From: Acidobacteriota bacterium
Lineage (GTDB): Bacteria > Acidobacteriota > Terriglobia > Acidiferrales > UBA7541
Direction of reading: 5' to 3'
Assembly (NCBI GenBank): GCA_021832085.1
Contig: JAKBLM010000044.1
Span: 1-35,936 of the forward strand
DNA length: 35,936 nt
Position 1 is the stretch's first letter, and every line of letters begins with the position of its first letter. The position numbers were made by a program, and so were the translations under genes. Positions 8,661-17,688 of the stretch are shown here, piece by piece. The notes beneath the pieces are model-generated. The model saw nothing but the letters and a program-made list of their open reading frames with translations. It had not been told where the DNA came from and searched no databases.

Positions 8661-9641
8661 ATGAGCGCAATCGAGGTCGATCACCTGGTGAAAAAGTTCG
8701 GCGAATTCGTGGCTGTGAACGACGTGTCGTTCCGCGTGGAGCAGAACGAGATCTTCGGGCTGCTGGGGCCGAACGGAGCGGGGAAGACGACGCTGATCCG
8801 GATGCTGACGACGCTGACGCCGCCGACGGCCGGCCATGCGACGGTGGCGGGCTTCGACATCGTGCGCGAAGCCAACCAGGTCCGGCAATCGATGGGGGTG
8901 ATCCCGCAGGCGCTGACTTCGGACCCCGAACTGACCGCCGAGGAAAATTTGATGATTCACGGCAAGCTCTACGGCGTGCCGGCGGCGCAGCGCAACGAAC
9001 TGATCACGCGGCTGCTGGCCGCGGTGGAGCTGGAGAAATTCCGCGGCGCGCTGGTGCGCACGTTTTCGGGAGGGATGCGGCGACGGCTGGAAATCGCGCG
9101 CGGGCTGATGCATTCGCCAAAGATCCTGTTTCTCGACGAGCCGACGACCGGGCTCGATCCGGTTTCGCGTACGCACGTGTGGGACATGATCACGCGGCTG
9201 CGCGACGAGGAAAAGCTGACGATCCTGCTCACCACGCATTACATGGACGAAGCGGACAAGCTGTGCGACCGGATCGCGATCGTCGACCACGGGCAGCTGA
9301 TGGCGCTCGATACGCCGAGCCGGCTAAAGGCGATGATTCCGGGCAACGACATCGTCGAGGCGGAGTTCGACCATTTGCCCGCGGACTGGCTGGAGCAGCT
9401 GCGGCGGCTGGACCAGGTGGAAGACGTGCAAGAACGCAACGGGATGGCGCGGCTTTCTTCGCTGAACGGGCCAAGGACGATCGCGGCGCTAATGGAGCTG
9501 GCGCGGGAGCGAGGGGTGGTGGTGCGGCGGGTGAGCGTGGAAGGGACGACGCTCGACGACGTGTTTTTGCATTACACCGGCCGGGGACTGCGGGACGAGG
9601 TCGGGGAAGGACGCCGTGACATCAGCCACTTATATCACTGA
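8661..9641 (+). CDS. ABC transporter ATP-binding protein (ABC-2 / drug-export type)
   Basis: The 326-aa cytosolic ATPase energises the exporter formed with the next gene. Walker A is GPNGAGKT (residues 36-43), the signature is FSGGMRRRLEIARGL, Walker B plus D-loop is ILFLDEPTTGLDP and the switch histidine lies in LLTTHYMDEAD. The C-terminal extension after about residue 220 (VEAEFDHLPADW...VSVEGTTLDDVFLHYTGRGLRD) is typical of DrrA/CcmA-like ATPases of ABC-2 exporters. It starts 10 bp after hlyD and ends 18 bp before the permease. Confidence 0.93.
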   Translation: MSAIEVDHLVKKFGEFVAVNDVSFRVEQNEIFGLLGPNGAGKTTLIRMLTTLTPPTAGHATVAGFDIVREANQVRQSMGVIPQALTSDPELTAEENLMIHGKLYGVPAAQRNELITRLLAAVELEKFRGALVRTFSGGMRRRLEIARGLMHSPKILFLDEPTTGLDPVSRTHVWDMITRLRDEEKLTILLTTHYMDEADKLCDRIAIVDHGQLMALDTPSRLKAMIPGNDIVEAEFDHLPADWLEQLRRLDQVEDVQERNGMARLSSLNGPRTIAALMELARERGVVVRRVSVEGTTLDDVFLHYTGRGLRDEVGEGRRDISHLYH

Positions 9642-9659
9642 GGCGCGGGGAGCGGGGCG

Positions 9660-10778
9660 ATGAAGCTGTATCGCGTGTCGGCGCTGGTGGAGCGGGACAT
9701 GCGGAAGTTCTTCCGCAGCCCGACGCTGATGATGGTGTCGATGATTTTCCCGTTGGTGCAGCTGATCGTGCTGGGCTACGCCTTCGGCGGGAAGATCAAA
9801 GGGGTGCGCGTGGCGTTTGTCGACAATGACCACGGTACCGAGGCAGTAAAGGTGCGGGAAATGCTGGAGGCGGTGACGACAGGGCCGGCCACGCTGCGGC
9901 TGGTGGACTACTCCTCGCTGCCGGCAGCGGTGCGCGACCTGAAGATCGGTCTTGTGCGCGGCGTGATCCTGGTGCCCTACGATTTCTCGCGGCGGGTCGA
10001 GCACGACGACGATCCGAAGCTGGTTTTCGTCGAGGACAACACGGACCAGTTCCTCACCAGCTCGCTCCAGGCCGAGATGGAGAGTCTGGTGCAGCAGATG
10101 GACACGCCGGCGGTGATCCCCCGGCTCGCCCCGCAAATCCAGCTGAATGTCGTGGAGATCTATCCGTACATCCAGTACATCAAGTACCTGCTTCCCGGGT
10201 CGATCGCGATGGCGATTTTCGTGGTGGCGATGATCGGCGGCGGGATTACGTTCATCGACGACAAGTCGCGGGGCCTGCACGAGGGGTATCTGGTGACGCC
10301 GATCGAACGGGCGGAACTGGTGCTGGGACTGAATTTCTCGGGAGCGATCAAGGGGCTGATGGCGGGAATGGTGATCACGGTGATCGGGGCGCTGATCGCC
10401 GGCATTCCGGACATCTGGAACCCGATACGGCTGGGATACCTGGCGGTGGTGTGCGCGATCGCTTCGCTGACGATGATTTCGCTCATGTTCGTGACGATGG
10501 TGCGCGTGGACGACCCGATGGTGCCGCGAGCGGTCTTCGGCGTGCTGAATACCCTGCTCTTCTTTCCCTCCGGGGCGATCTACCCGATCCAGGGCTTTCC
10601 GAAATGGATGCAATGGATCGCCGTCGTCGATCCCTTCTATTACACGGTGCACGCTCTGCGGAACTTGCTGCTGAAAAACGTCGGCATCGCCGGGATTTAT
10701 CACGACCTGCTAGTGCTGGTGGCGATGTCGTTGGGATTTTTGGCGTTTGGGATTCTGCTGTTCAAGCGGCAGCTGTAG
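9660..10778 (+). CDS. ABC-2 type transporter permease
   Basis: The 372-aa membrane subunit has a cytosolic N-terminus, a first membrane helix at about residues 21-40 (SPTLMMVSMIFPLVQLIVLGYAFGG), a large periplasmic domain (about 45-170), and then five hydrophobic helices ending with LLVLVAMSLGFLAFGILLFKR. This is the YbhS/YbhR/DrrB topology. Only one permease is encoded, so it probably acts as a homodimer. The substrate is unknown; the context (TetR, HlyD adaptor) suggests export of a toxic or lipophilic compound. There is no peptidase domain in this system, so it is not a typical lanthipeptide transporter. Confidence 0.9.
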   Translation: MKLYRVSALVERDMRKFFRSPTLMMVSMIFPLVQLIVLGYAFGGKIKGVRVAFVDNDHGTEAVKVREMLEAVTTGPATLRLVDYSSLPAAVRDLKIGLVRGVILVPYDFSRRVEHDDDPKLVFVEDNTDQFLTSSLQAEMESLVQQMDTPAVIPRLAPQIQLNVVEIYPYIQYIKYLLPGSIAMAIFVVAMIGGGITFIDDKSRGLHEGYLVTPIERAELVLGLNFSGAIKGLMAGMVITVIGALIAGIPDIWNPIRLGYLAVVCAIASLTMISLMFVTMVRVDDPMVPRAVFGVLNTLLFFPSGAIYPIQGFPKWMQWIAVVDPFYYTVHALRNLLLKNVGIAGIYHDLLVLVAMSLGFLAFGILLFKRQL

Positions 10779-10912
10779 GCGAGGGGGCGCGTAAGAAGCG
10801 ATTGCTGGGATCCGGAGCTGCGCGTGCGGGGCTGCGCGCAGCGGAGGGGCGGCACGTTTCGGGATCGTTCCCGACACATTGCGTCAGGACTCGCTGCGCT
10901 CGTCGCAAAAAC

Positions 10913-11028
10913 GCATTTCTCACAAGCCGCTTAATGGAGAGAGCGGAAGAATTCCGTGGTGGCGGCATCAGCCCAGCATCGTTTCTTCCTGGTGGCGACA
11001 AGCTGCCGCCCTGAAGGGCGGCTCTACA
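10913..11028. repeat. Dispersed repeat element, copy 1 of 2
   Basis: Begins GCATTTCTCACAAGCCGCTT and ends in the stem-loop GCCGCCCTGAAGGGCGGC followed by TCTACA. A diverged copy of similar length lies at 32985-33097. The two ends are conserved and the middle varies. Both copies lie just downstream of a plus-strand gene and neither is coding. The spacer between the ABC permease and the convergent phosphatase gene contains nothing else I can identify. Confidence 0.6.
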
Positions 11029-11074
11029 GAGACCTCATCGGCTCGCGCCACCTGCAGAAGGCACGCGGGCGTGG

Positions 11075-12742
11075 TCATGCGGCGGGCTTGGGGCCGAAAT
11101 ATTGGAGGGTGACGACGGTGATATCGTCGGCCTGGGCGTAGCCGGCGGTGAAAGCCCGGACGGCTGCAAGCACCTTGTCGAGCAGTTGCTGGGCGTCGCT
11201 GCCGCTGAATGACTTCAGCACTTCCCGGAGGCGATCCTCGCCGAACATAATCCCGTCGGGATTGACGGCCTCGGTGACCCCATCGGAGTACATCACGAGG
11301 AAATCACCCGGCTCGATCTGGGCGGTGGCCGTGGTGAACTCGGCGAAATCGAACATGCCGATCGGAAGGTTCTGGGCTTCGAGGGCAACGATCTCGCCGG
11401 AGCGGCGACAGAGGAACGCCGGGACGTGGCCGGCGTTGAAATATTCCATTGCGCCATTCGGATGGATGATGGCATAGAAGAGCGTGGCGTAGCTGGCCTC
11501 GTCGGTGCGGTCGCAGACACGGTGATTGACGCGCTTGGCCAGCTCGGAAAGCGGCAGGCTGCCCGAGGCGGTGGCACAGAACGAGCCCATCAGCATCGAG
11601 GCGAGCAGGGCCGCGGGCATTCCCTTGCCGGCGACATCGGCGACGACGAAGCCACGGGAACCGTCGGGCAGATCGACGAAGTCGTAGCAATCGCCGCCAA
11701 CCGCGCGGCAGGCGATCGTGCGGCCCGCGGCAACCAGGTGCGGATCTTTCGGGAAAGCCTTGGGAAGCAGCTGCTGCTGAATGTCGCTGGCGATCTCGAG
11801 CTCGCGTTCGAGGCGCTCGCGCTCGCGGCCCTCGGCGAAGAGCCGCGCATTTTCGACCACGGTGGCCGCTTCGGCCGCGAGCGAACGCAGGACCTGGCGA
11901 TCGAGCTCGGAAAAGGCGGTGAGCGGGCGGCGGCTGTCGAGATAGAGCACGCCAAGCAGGCCAGGCCGCGAGGCCACGACCGTGGAATCAACCGAGCGGA
12001 TCGTCGGCTGCCGCTCGAGCGGAATCGCGAGTAGCGTGCGGAGGGCCTCGCCAACGATGCTGGCCTGCTCGCGCAGCGTCCGCTCCTCGCCGATGTCGGC
12101 GACGATCAACTCGCGGCGCGTTTCGGCCACCTGCTTCAGGACAGAGCTGGAGACGTGCACTTCGCTGTGCTGCAGGGTGCGCTGGCCCGACTCGCGCGCG
12201 ACGGTCGGCTGGAGCTCACCGGACTCGCTCGCCAGCATCAACACGCCGCGGTCGGCGCCGGTCACGCGGATCGCCGCGTCGACCACCGCGGCCAGCATGT
12301 CCTCGAGCAGCATGTGACCGTAGATCGCCCCGGCCGCCTCGAGCAGCACGCCGAGGTGATAAAGCTCGCGTGAGCTGGCCGAGGAGGGAGCCGGCGAATC
12401 CACGCGCTCGAGCAGATCCTCGATCCGCTTCTCCTCGCCGGCAAAGATAATCTGAAAGGAATTGGCGAAACCGAAGCCGATCGTATCCTCGGGGTGCAGC
12501 TCCTGGCGGGTGATCTTTTTTTCGTTGACGAAAGTGCCGTGACGGCTGCCGAGATCCTCGACGAAGAATTTCCCGTTTTCCTGTGTGATCTGCGCGTGCT
12601 GGCGGCTGATGCGGCCGTCGCGCAAGACCAGGTCGCAATCAGCCTGGCGGCCAATCCGAAACGGCATCGAAACGAGTTCGCTGTTCCTCCGCACGCCGCT
12701 CGGTTCCACCACAACCAGTCGAGGATTCCGCGTCATTGGCAT
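11075..12742 (-). CDS. FHA-GAF-SpoIIE serine phosphatase (PP2C family)
   Basis: The 555-aa protein joins three domains. An FHA phosphothreonine-binding domain (about 25-100) has FRIGRQADCDLVLRDGRISRQHAQI and GSRHGTFVNEKK with the conserved G-R, S-R-x-H and N residues. A GAF sensor domain (about 140-300) follows. The C-terminal SpoIIE/RsbU phosphatase (about 330-550) has metal-binding acidic residues in GGDCYDF, VADVAGKGMPAAL and MYSDGVTEA. Such proteins dephosphorylate anti-sigma-factor antagonists or tune Ser/Thr kinase signalling. No partner kinase or antagonist lies next to it. GGGGGAAGG lies about 6 nt before ATG 12742; a second ATG two codons on is possible. The start lies inside the 3' end of the histidine kinase gene (104-bp overlap), implying coupled expression. 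Confidence 0.9.
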   Translation of the reverse strand: MPMTRNPRLVVVEPSGVRRNSELVSMPFRIGRQADCDLVLRDGRISRQHAQITQENGKFFVEDLGSRHGTFVNEKKITRQELHPEDTIGFGFANSFQIIFAGEEKRIEDLLERVDSPAPSSASSRELYHLGVLLEAAGAIYGHMLLEDMLAAVVDAAIRVTGADRGVLMLASESGELQPTVARESGQRTLQHSEVHVSSSVLKQVAETRRELIVADIGEERTLREQASIVGEALRTLLAIPLERQPTIRSVDSTVVASRPGLLGVLYLDSRRPLTAFSELDRQVLRSLAAEAATVVENARLFAEGRERERLERELEIASDIQQQLLPKAFPKDPHLVAAGRTIACRAVGGDCYDFVDLPDGSRGFVVADVAGKGMPAALLASMLMGSFCATASGSLPLSELAKRVNHRVCDRTDEASYATLFYAIIHPNGAMEYFNAGHVPAFLCRRSGEIVALEAQNLPIGMFDFAEFTTATAQIEPGDFLVMYSDGVTEAVNPDGIMFGEDRLREVLKSFSGSDAQQLLDKVLAAVRAFTAGYAQADDITVVTLQYFGPKPAA

Positions 12743-13976
12743 CGATGCCCTTCCCCCGTTCCGCTCCAGCCGGCAGGCTGCCGGCTAATCTTAGGTGAAG
12801 CGGGCCGCCGTGTAAACCCGCCGGCGGCAAAAGGGCCTGGCAGAGGACGGGTTGCGGATGCGTTTGTGCCTTCGGCAGCGAAACGGTGAACGTGGCGCCC
12901 GAGCCGGGCTTGCTCGCCAGCTGGATCTCGCCGGCGTGCTGGCGAACGATGCTGGCGATGATGGAAAGGCCGAGCCCGGTGCCGACACCGACCGGTTTGG
13001 TGGTGAAGAAAGGCTCGAAGATGCGGGATTGGAGCTCGAGCGGAATGCCGGGCCCATCGTCCTGGACGTCGAGGAAGACGCGGCCGGGGCCGGAGCGGGT
13101 GCGCAGCACAATGCGGCCGGGACGACCGGCGGCGGCAATCGCCTGCTGACTGTTCATGAGCAGATTGAGAACCACCTGCTGGAACTGGATGGGATTGGCG
13201 AGCGCGGGCGGGAGATCGGGTGCGAGATGGACCTCGACAGCGATGCCGGCGCGCTGGAGATCGTAGGCGCACAGGCGGAGGGTGCTCTCGATGATTTCGT
13301 TGAGGCAAACGGGAGAACGGTCCAGCTTGGCCTCGCGAGCGAGCATGAGCAGGCTGCGGACGACGTGGGCGGCGCGTTCGGCTTCCTGACAGAGGCGATG
13401 GGCATCGGCGAGCGCGCGGCCGTCGAGGGGCCGTTCAAGCAGCAGATGGCCGTAGCCCATCACCGAGGTGAGGGGATTGTTCAGTTCGTGGGCGATGCCG
13501 GCGACCATCTGGCCGAGCGCAGCCAGTTTGTCAGTTTGGAAGAGACGAGCAGGGAGTTCGCGGTCGAAGGCGAAATCGCGATAGCACTCGATCCAGCCAT
13601 TGGCACCGGCCAGATCGCCAGCCACGGGCCGCACGACGCGTTCGAGCATGCGACCGCCGGCGGCCAGCGGGAGTTGTTCGCAGCCAGCGTCGTTGCCCGG
13701 CTGCCAAAGCAGCCAAGGCGGTAGTAGCGCCGGCCGGCCCGGAGAAATGCGGCGGCTGATCAGCCGGGCGAGTGATGAGAAATCCTGCAGGCCGGCCCAT
13801 TCGCTATCGCTCAGATCGAGCAGGCGGCGCAGGCGTTTGCTCGCCAGGCGAATGGCGCCGGAGGAGTCGTAGAGGACGAAAGCGTCGTCGGAAATCTCGA
13901 AAAGTGTTTCCAGTTCCGACTCTACCGGCTCTGAAACGACAGCGACACTTTTAGCAATTGCTGAACTCACCTTCAC
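12639..13976 (-). CDS. Soluble PAS-type sensor histidine kinase
   Basis: The 445-aa cytosolic kinase has no membrane segment. A PAS-like domain (about 20-120, LFEISDDAFVLYDSSGAIRLASKRLRRLLDL) precedes the dimerisation/phosphoacceptor helix with His163 in GIAHELNNPLTSVMGYGHLL. The ATPase has an N-box (QVVLNLLMNSQQAI), G1 (DVQDDGPGIP), F-box (FEPFFTTKP) and G2 (GVGTGLGLSI). The catalytic fold ends around residue 370 (GATFTVSLP), leaving a proline- and glycine-rich tail whose last ~34 codons overlap the phosphatase gene. No response regulator is adjacent; the only receiver protein in the window is the NtrC-type regulator 6.5 kb away. A 43-codon membrane peptide gene lies 40 bp upstream. Confidence 0.9.
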   Translation of the reverse strand: MKVSSAIAKSVAVVSEPVESELETLFEISDDAFVLYDSSGAIRLASKRLRRLLDLSDSEWAGLQDFSSLARLISRRISPGRPALLPPWLLWQPGNDAGCEQLPLAAGGRMLERVVRPVAGDLAGANGWIECYRDFAFDRELPARLFQTDKLAALGQMVAGIAHELNNPLTSVMGYGHLLLERPLDGRALADAHRLCQEAERAAHVVRSLLMLAREAKLDRSPVCLNEIIESTLRLCAYDLQRAGIAVEVHLAPDLPPALANPIQFQQVVLNLLMNSQQAIAAAGRPGRIVLRTRSGPGRVFLDVQDDGPGIPLELQSRIFEPFFTTKPVGVGTGLGLSIIASIVRQHAGEIQLASKPGSGATFTVSLPKAQTHPQPVLCQALLPPAGLHGGPLHLRLAGSLPAGAERGKGIDANDAESSTGCGGTERRAEEQRTRFDAVSDWPPG

Positions 13977-14016
13977 ATCCTGCGTGATTCGAGTTGGCCG
14001 GCGACAGCGGTGCGCT

Positions 14017-14148
14017 TCAGATCGGCAGATGCAAGATCAGATAGCTGACAAATAATGCCGAACTCACTGCAAACGCGATTTCCAGAACGATCTGGAGGCC
14101 CCGGTTCAACCGGAAGGCTCGAACACCTTTTGAATAGGTGTAGTACAT
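14017..14148 (-). CDS. Small single-helix membrane protein (43 aa)
   Basis: ATG at 14148-14146 with GGAG 7 nt upstream opens a 43-codon frame starting MYYTYSKGVRAFRLNRG and ending in TGA at 14019-14017. The first 18 residues are basic. The rest is one hydrophobic helix (IVLEIAFAVSSALFVSYLIL) with a short HLPI tail, giving the N-in topology of a small membrane protein. It lies 40 bp upstream of the histidine kinase on the same strand and may be cotranscribed, perhaps tethering or modulating that soluble kinase. No family is recognised. Support is the ribosome binding site, the clean helix and the position. Confidence 0.55.
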   Translation of the reverse strand: MYYTYSKGVRAFRLNRGLQIVLEIAFAVSSALFVSYLILHLPI

Positions 14149-14298
14149 GACTTTCTCCGGGCGGAGATCATGCACCCACGGTTCCAATGCGAGGTGGAAA
14201 TAAGGCGCGGGGAATCAGGCGGATAGAAGCTCGCTCGGAATCAGAATGCTGTGGGGCTGTGCCATAGCGGGACCGCGTGTTTCAAAGCAGAATCCGGC

Positions 14299-14321
14299 GG
14301 GCCGCTCCGGGCGAGCGGCCC
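14299..14321 (-). terminator. Hairpin downstream of the BNR protein gene
   Basis: GGGCCGCT at 14299-14306 pairs with AGCGGCCC at 14314-14321 (8 bp, 7-nt loop), about 30 nt past the minus-strand stop at 14351. There is no clear U-tract, so termination activity is uncertain. The surrounding 14149-14350 spacer holds no gene I can support. Confidence 0.35.
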
Positions 14322-14350
14322 ACCGATCGACTGAAGGTATGCGACGCCGG

Positions 14351-17300
14351 CTACCTTTCGCAGGCCGGGCCGGCGGCGGAGGGGTTGGGCACGGGAAGCA
14401 CGGCAACACCGTACTTTTCGAGCAAGCGATTGAGATCAGGGACGTCCTGCGTGGCGACGCGATTCCACGAGCTGAAGACGTCGGTAAGGATCTGGCAGCT
14501 TTCGGAGACGGTGTGGATGGCCGAAAAATTCGGGCGGCCATCGCCGGCTTCGATCAGATTCATCAGCTCGGCCAGCTCGTGATTGACCGCGCCGAAACCA
14601 GGACCGTGGAAGCTTCCCAATTCGAGCGCGTGGAGCTGCTGCGCCAAGTGGTCCGCGGCGGCAGCGGCATCTTTTGCCGACGGCTTGGCAGCGAGGGCGG
14701 ACCGCTTTTGCGCGAGGGCGTCGTGAAGCGAGATTACCTGATGATAGGCAGCGGCGCTGGAGGCCATGCCGCGGGCGATTTCCTGCTCGAGATTGAGCTG
14801 AGCGGCGAGGCCGGCAGGCGTCGCGGTGACGCGCGGATCCATTTTCACGGTGAGAGTGCGGCGGTAGGTGTGGCCGTTAACGGTGAGCGCCAGTTGGTAT
14901 TCACCCGGCAGGACTTTCGGGCCGAAGGGATAGTGGAAAGGCGTCTTGCCGAGGATCGCGTGATTGACCTCGGAATAGACGATGTAGTTGCCATGTGTGC
15001 GGGAGAGCACCGCAGGCAGGGCGTCGGGATGGGCAAAGCGCAGGTTCCAGACAAAGCGGTTCATGCCGACTTTGACGGGGAGCGAGGCTGGCGGCTGGAA
15101 CCAGTAGCGCGGCACGTTGGGCAGGGTCTTGTCGGGCGCCGGAGGAACGCTGGAAAAGCGGCGAATGAGGTCGCCCTTGGCGTCGTAGATGGCGAGCGAG
15201 ATCGGGCCGGAGGGGGCGGACTTGAGGTAGTAGTCGAGGATCGCACCATCGGGCGGATTCTGGCCGGCGGGGACTTCGGGTGGGAGCGGGGTGTCGTTGT
15301 TGCGGTCCCAGCGGATGCGTAAGGCGGTTTCGGGCTTGTAGAAATAGACGCCGGAACTGGCTTCGGCGGCGTTGACCTGGCGCAGAGGCGTGACGTCGTC
15401 GAGAATCCAGAGGGCGCGGCCGAAGGTAGCGGCGGCCAGATCATTGCCATGGACGGCGAGATCGCGAACGGAAGCAGTGGGCAGATTGAGCTGGAGCGAT
15501 TGCCAATACTGGCCGTTGTCGAAGGAGACAAAGACGCCGGTGTCGGTGCCGGCGTAGAGCAGGCCGCGCTCGACCGGATCCTCGCGAATGACGTGGGCGA
15601 CGCCGAAGGACGGCAGGCCGCGATCGATTTTCTGCCACGTCTTGCCGTAATCCTCGGTGCGATAGAAATAGGGGTGGGAATCCTCGAAGCGATCGACGGC
15701 GGCATAGGCCGTGGCGGCGTTGAAACGGGAAGGCTCGATGATGCTGACGAGGGTGCGCGGGCCGAAGCCGGGCGGGGTGACGTTTTGCCAGGAGGCGCCA
15801 CCGTTGCGGCTGAGCTGAATGAGGCCGTCTCCTGTGCCAACCCACATTTCGCCCTCAGCGACCGGGGAAAGGGCGAGGGTGGTGATCACGTTACCGCGGA
15901 AGAAGGGGGGCAGCGTCCCGGAAGCGGGGCGCTTGGTGAGATCGGGGCTGACGCGGCGCCAGTTCACGCCGCCGTCAGTGGTCTTGAAGACGTATTGGGC
16001 GGCGAAATAGAGGGCGTGCGGATCGAGCGGATCGTAAACAAGCGGAGCGTTGGGCGACGTGCGAATTTCGGGGCCGTGGATGAAGACGTTGGTGAGCTCG
16101 CCGGTGCGGCGGTCGTAGCGGGCGACGCCGCCGGCCTCGCCGCCGGCGTAATCGATATTGGGATTGAGCGGATCGGCGGCGATGTAGCCGAACTCGTAGC
16201 CGCCGGGAGAGAACCAATCGCGGTAACGGATCTCGCCGAAATCGCTGCGGTTGGGGACGGCAGCCGAGCCGCTATCTTGCTGCTCGCCGTAGACGTAGTA
16301 GGGGAAACCACCGCCGGTGGTGACGTGGTAGAACTGGCCGGTCGGCTGATTGTACCAGGGTGTCCAGGTGCGGCCGCCATCGACGCTGATTGTCGCGCCC
16401 TGATCGACGCCGAGGATCATGCGATTGGGATTGCGGGGATCGATCCACATGACGTGATAGTCGTCGCCGCCGGGCGAGCCCTTGAGCGCGATGAAATGTC
16501 GGCCGCCGTCGGTGGAGCGGTAGACCGAGGTTTGCATTACGTAGACGACGTCGGCGTTTTTCGGATCGACGAAAATGCGGCTGAAATAGCCGCTGCCAAC
16601 GACGCGCGGATCGTGGGTGATTTGGCGCCAGGAGACGCCGGCATCGTCGGAGCGAAATAGTCCCTGACCGAGGATTGCATAGAGTCTGCGGCCGCCTTCG
16701 CCGGGAGCGGCGGCAATGCCGGTGCGTCCCCACGGAGCGGAGGGCAGGCCGTGGCCGGGGATGAGGTCCCAGGTTGAGCCCTCGTCGGTGGACTTGTAGA
16801 TCCAGGCGTCCGGTTTGCGCGGGCCCCGTGGGCCACGCGGGAATCCCGGGTGCCAGAGCGTAGCATAGGCGATGCGAGGATCGTTCGGGGCGAGGGTGAG
16901 ATCGGCGACGCCGGTCTGGTCATTGCGGAAGAGAACGTGGTGCCAGGTCTTGCCGCCGTCGGTGGTTTTGTAGACGCCGCGCGTCGGGCTAGGCTTTGCG
17001 CCGCCCATCGCGCCGACCAGGACGATATCGGGATTGCGGGGATCAACGACGATGGCGTTGATGAGGAGGGTATCGGCGAGGCCGATATGCGTCCACGTTT
17101 TGCCGCCGTTGGTGGATTTGTAGACGCCCTTGCCATAGGCCTGATTTGGCAGATCGCCAGTGCCGACATAGATGATGTTGGGATCGGAGGGAGCGAGCGC
17201 GAGCGCGCCGATCGGGGCGACGTGCTCGGCGTCGAAGATCGGTTTCCAGACCGTGCCACCGTCGGTGGTTTTCCAGACGCCGCCACCAGGCGTGCCCATG

Positions 17301-17506
17301 TAATAGATGGCTGGGTCGCCGGGAACGCCGGCAACGCTAGTGACGCGGCCGGCGCGGTAGGGCCCGATCAGGCGCCAGCGCATGCCGGCGTAGAGATCGG
17401 GATTCACCTGCTGCGCGGCGGCGGGGCACGGTACGAAAACGGCAGGTATCAGGAAAATAAGGACCAGGGTAAAAAAATGGCACGAACTGCAGCGTAGTTG
17501 TTTCAC
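14351..17506 (-). CDS. Secreted BNR/sortilin-type beta-propeller protein, large
   Basis: From GTG 17506 the product is about 1051 aa. This start gives a clean signal peptide (basic VKQLRC..., hydrophobic FFTLVLIFLIPAVFV, then PAAAQQ) and has AGGAGCGG about 12 nt upstream; an earlier in-frame ATG at 17638 would add a hydrophilic lead. About ten BNR/Asp-box repeats of the type KTTDGGKTW or STDGGRHF span residues ~40-750, forming one or two sortilin-like propellers. The last ~300 residues are beta-rich (PGEYQLALTVNGHTYRRTLTVKMDPRV) followed by helices, as in proteins often annotated as glycosyl hydrolase or VPS10 family. No catalytic residues can be assigned. A paralogue lies at 27394-29430. The S10 peptidase gene lies upstream on the same strand. 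Confidence 0.85.
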   Translation of the reverse strand: MKQLRCSSCHFFTLVLIFLIPAVFVPCPAAAQQVNPDLYAGMRWRLIGPYRAGRVTSVAGVPGDPAIYYMGTPGGGVWKTTDGGTVWKPIFDAEHVAPIGALALAPSDPNIIYVGTGDLPNQAYGKGVYKSTNGGKTWTHIGLADTLLINAIVVDPRNPDIVLVGAMGGAKPSPTRGVYKTTDGGKTWHHVLFRNDQTGVADLTLAPNDPRIAYATLWHPGFPRGPRGPRKPDAWIYKSTDEGSTWDLIPGHGLPSAPWGRTGIAAAPGEGGRRLYAILGQGLFRSDDAGVSWRQITHDPRVVGSGYFSRIFVDPKNADVVYVMQTSVYRSTDGGRHFIALKGSPGGDDYHVMWIDPRNPNRMILGVDQGATISVDGGRTWTPWYNQPTGQFYHVTTGGGFPYYVYGEQQDSGSAAVPNRSDFGEIRYRDWFSPGGYEFGYIAADPLNPNIDYAGGEAGGVARYDRRTGELTNVFIHGPEIRTSPNAPLVYDPLDPHALYFAAQYVFKTTDGGVNWRRVSPDLTKRPASGTLPPFFRGNVITTLALSPVAEGEMWVGTGDGLIQLSRNGGASWQNVTPPGFGPRTLVSIIEPSRFNAATAYAAVDRFEDSHPYFYRTEDYGKTWQKIDRGLPSFGVAHVIREDPVERGLLYAGTDTGVFVSFDNGQYWQSLQLNLPTASVRDLAVHGNDLAAATFGRALWILDDVTPLRQVNAAEASSGVYFYKPETALRIRWDRNNDTPLPPEVPAGQNPPDGAILDYYLKSAPSGPISLAIYDAKGDLIRRFSSVPPAPDKTLPNVPRYWFQPPASLPVKVGMNRFVWNLRFAHPDALPAVLSRTHGNYIVYSEVNHAILGKTPFHYPFGPKVLPGEYQLALTVNGHTYRRTLTVKMDPRVTATPAGLAAQLNLEQEIARGMASSAAAYHQVISLHDALAQKRSALAAKPSAKDAAAAADHLAQQLHALELGSFHGPGFGAVNHELAELMNLIEAGDGRPNFSAIHTVSESCQILTDVFSSWNRVATQDVPDLNRLLEKYGVAVLPVPNPSAAGPACER

Positions 17507-17628
17507 GGTTGGATTCCGCTCCTGCGAGTCCGGATTTGACGAAGGAAGAGTATATGCCAACGGGAGCGGGTTGCGGTGGGAGCGTTTGGCTCGAGGAGGG
17601 CGGGTAATCGTGGTTGATTGGGTAGTGA

Positions 17629-17656
17629 GGGCTCCCACCCGCGCGGGTGAGAGCCC
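17629..17656. terminator. Strong near-symmetric hairpin between S10 peptidase and BNR genes
   Basis: GGGCTC pairs with GAGCCC around a 2-by-2 internal mismatch, and the centre ACCCGCGCGGGT is self-complementary. It lies 33 nt downstream of the minus-strand S10 peptidase stop. There is no U-tract after it in that direction. It may terminate transcription or protect the transcript end. Confidence 0.45.
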
Positions 17657-17688
17657 TGTGGAGACTCATTTTTCGCCGGGCTGAACAG

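Noticed and set aside
7559..10778. The HlyD/ABC operon as exporter of the lanthipeptide
   Set aside because: It has its own TetR repressor and promoter, lies 12 kb away, and neither ABC subunit has a C39 leader peptidase. Nothing in the sequence links it to lanM.
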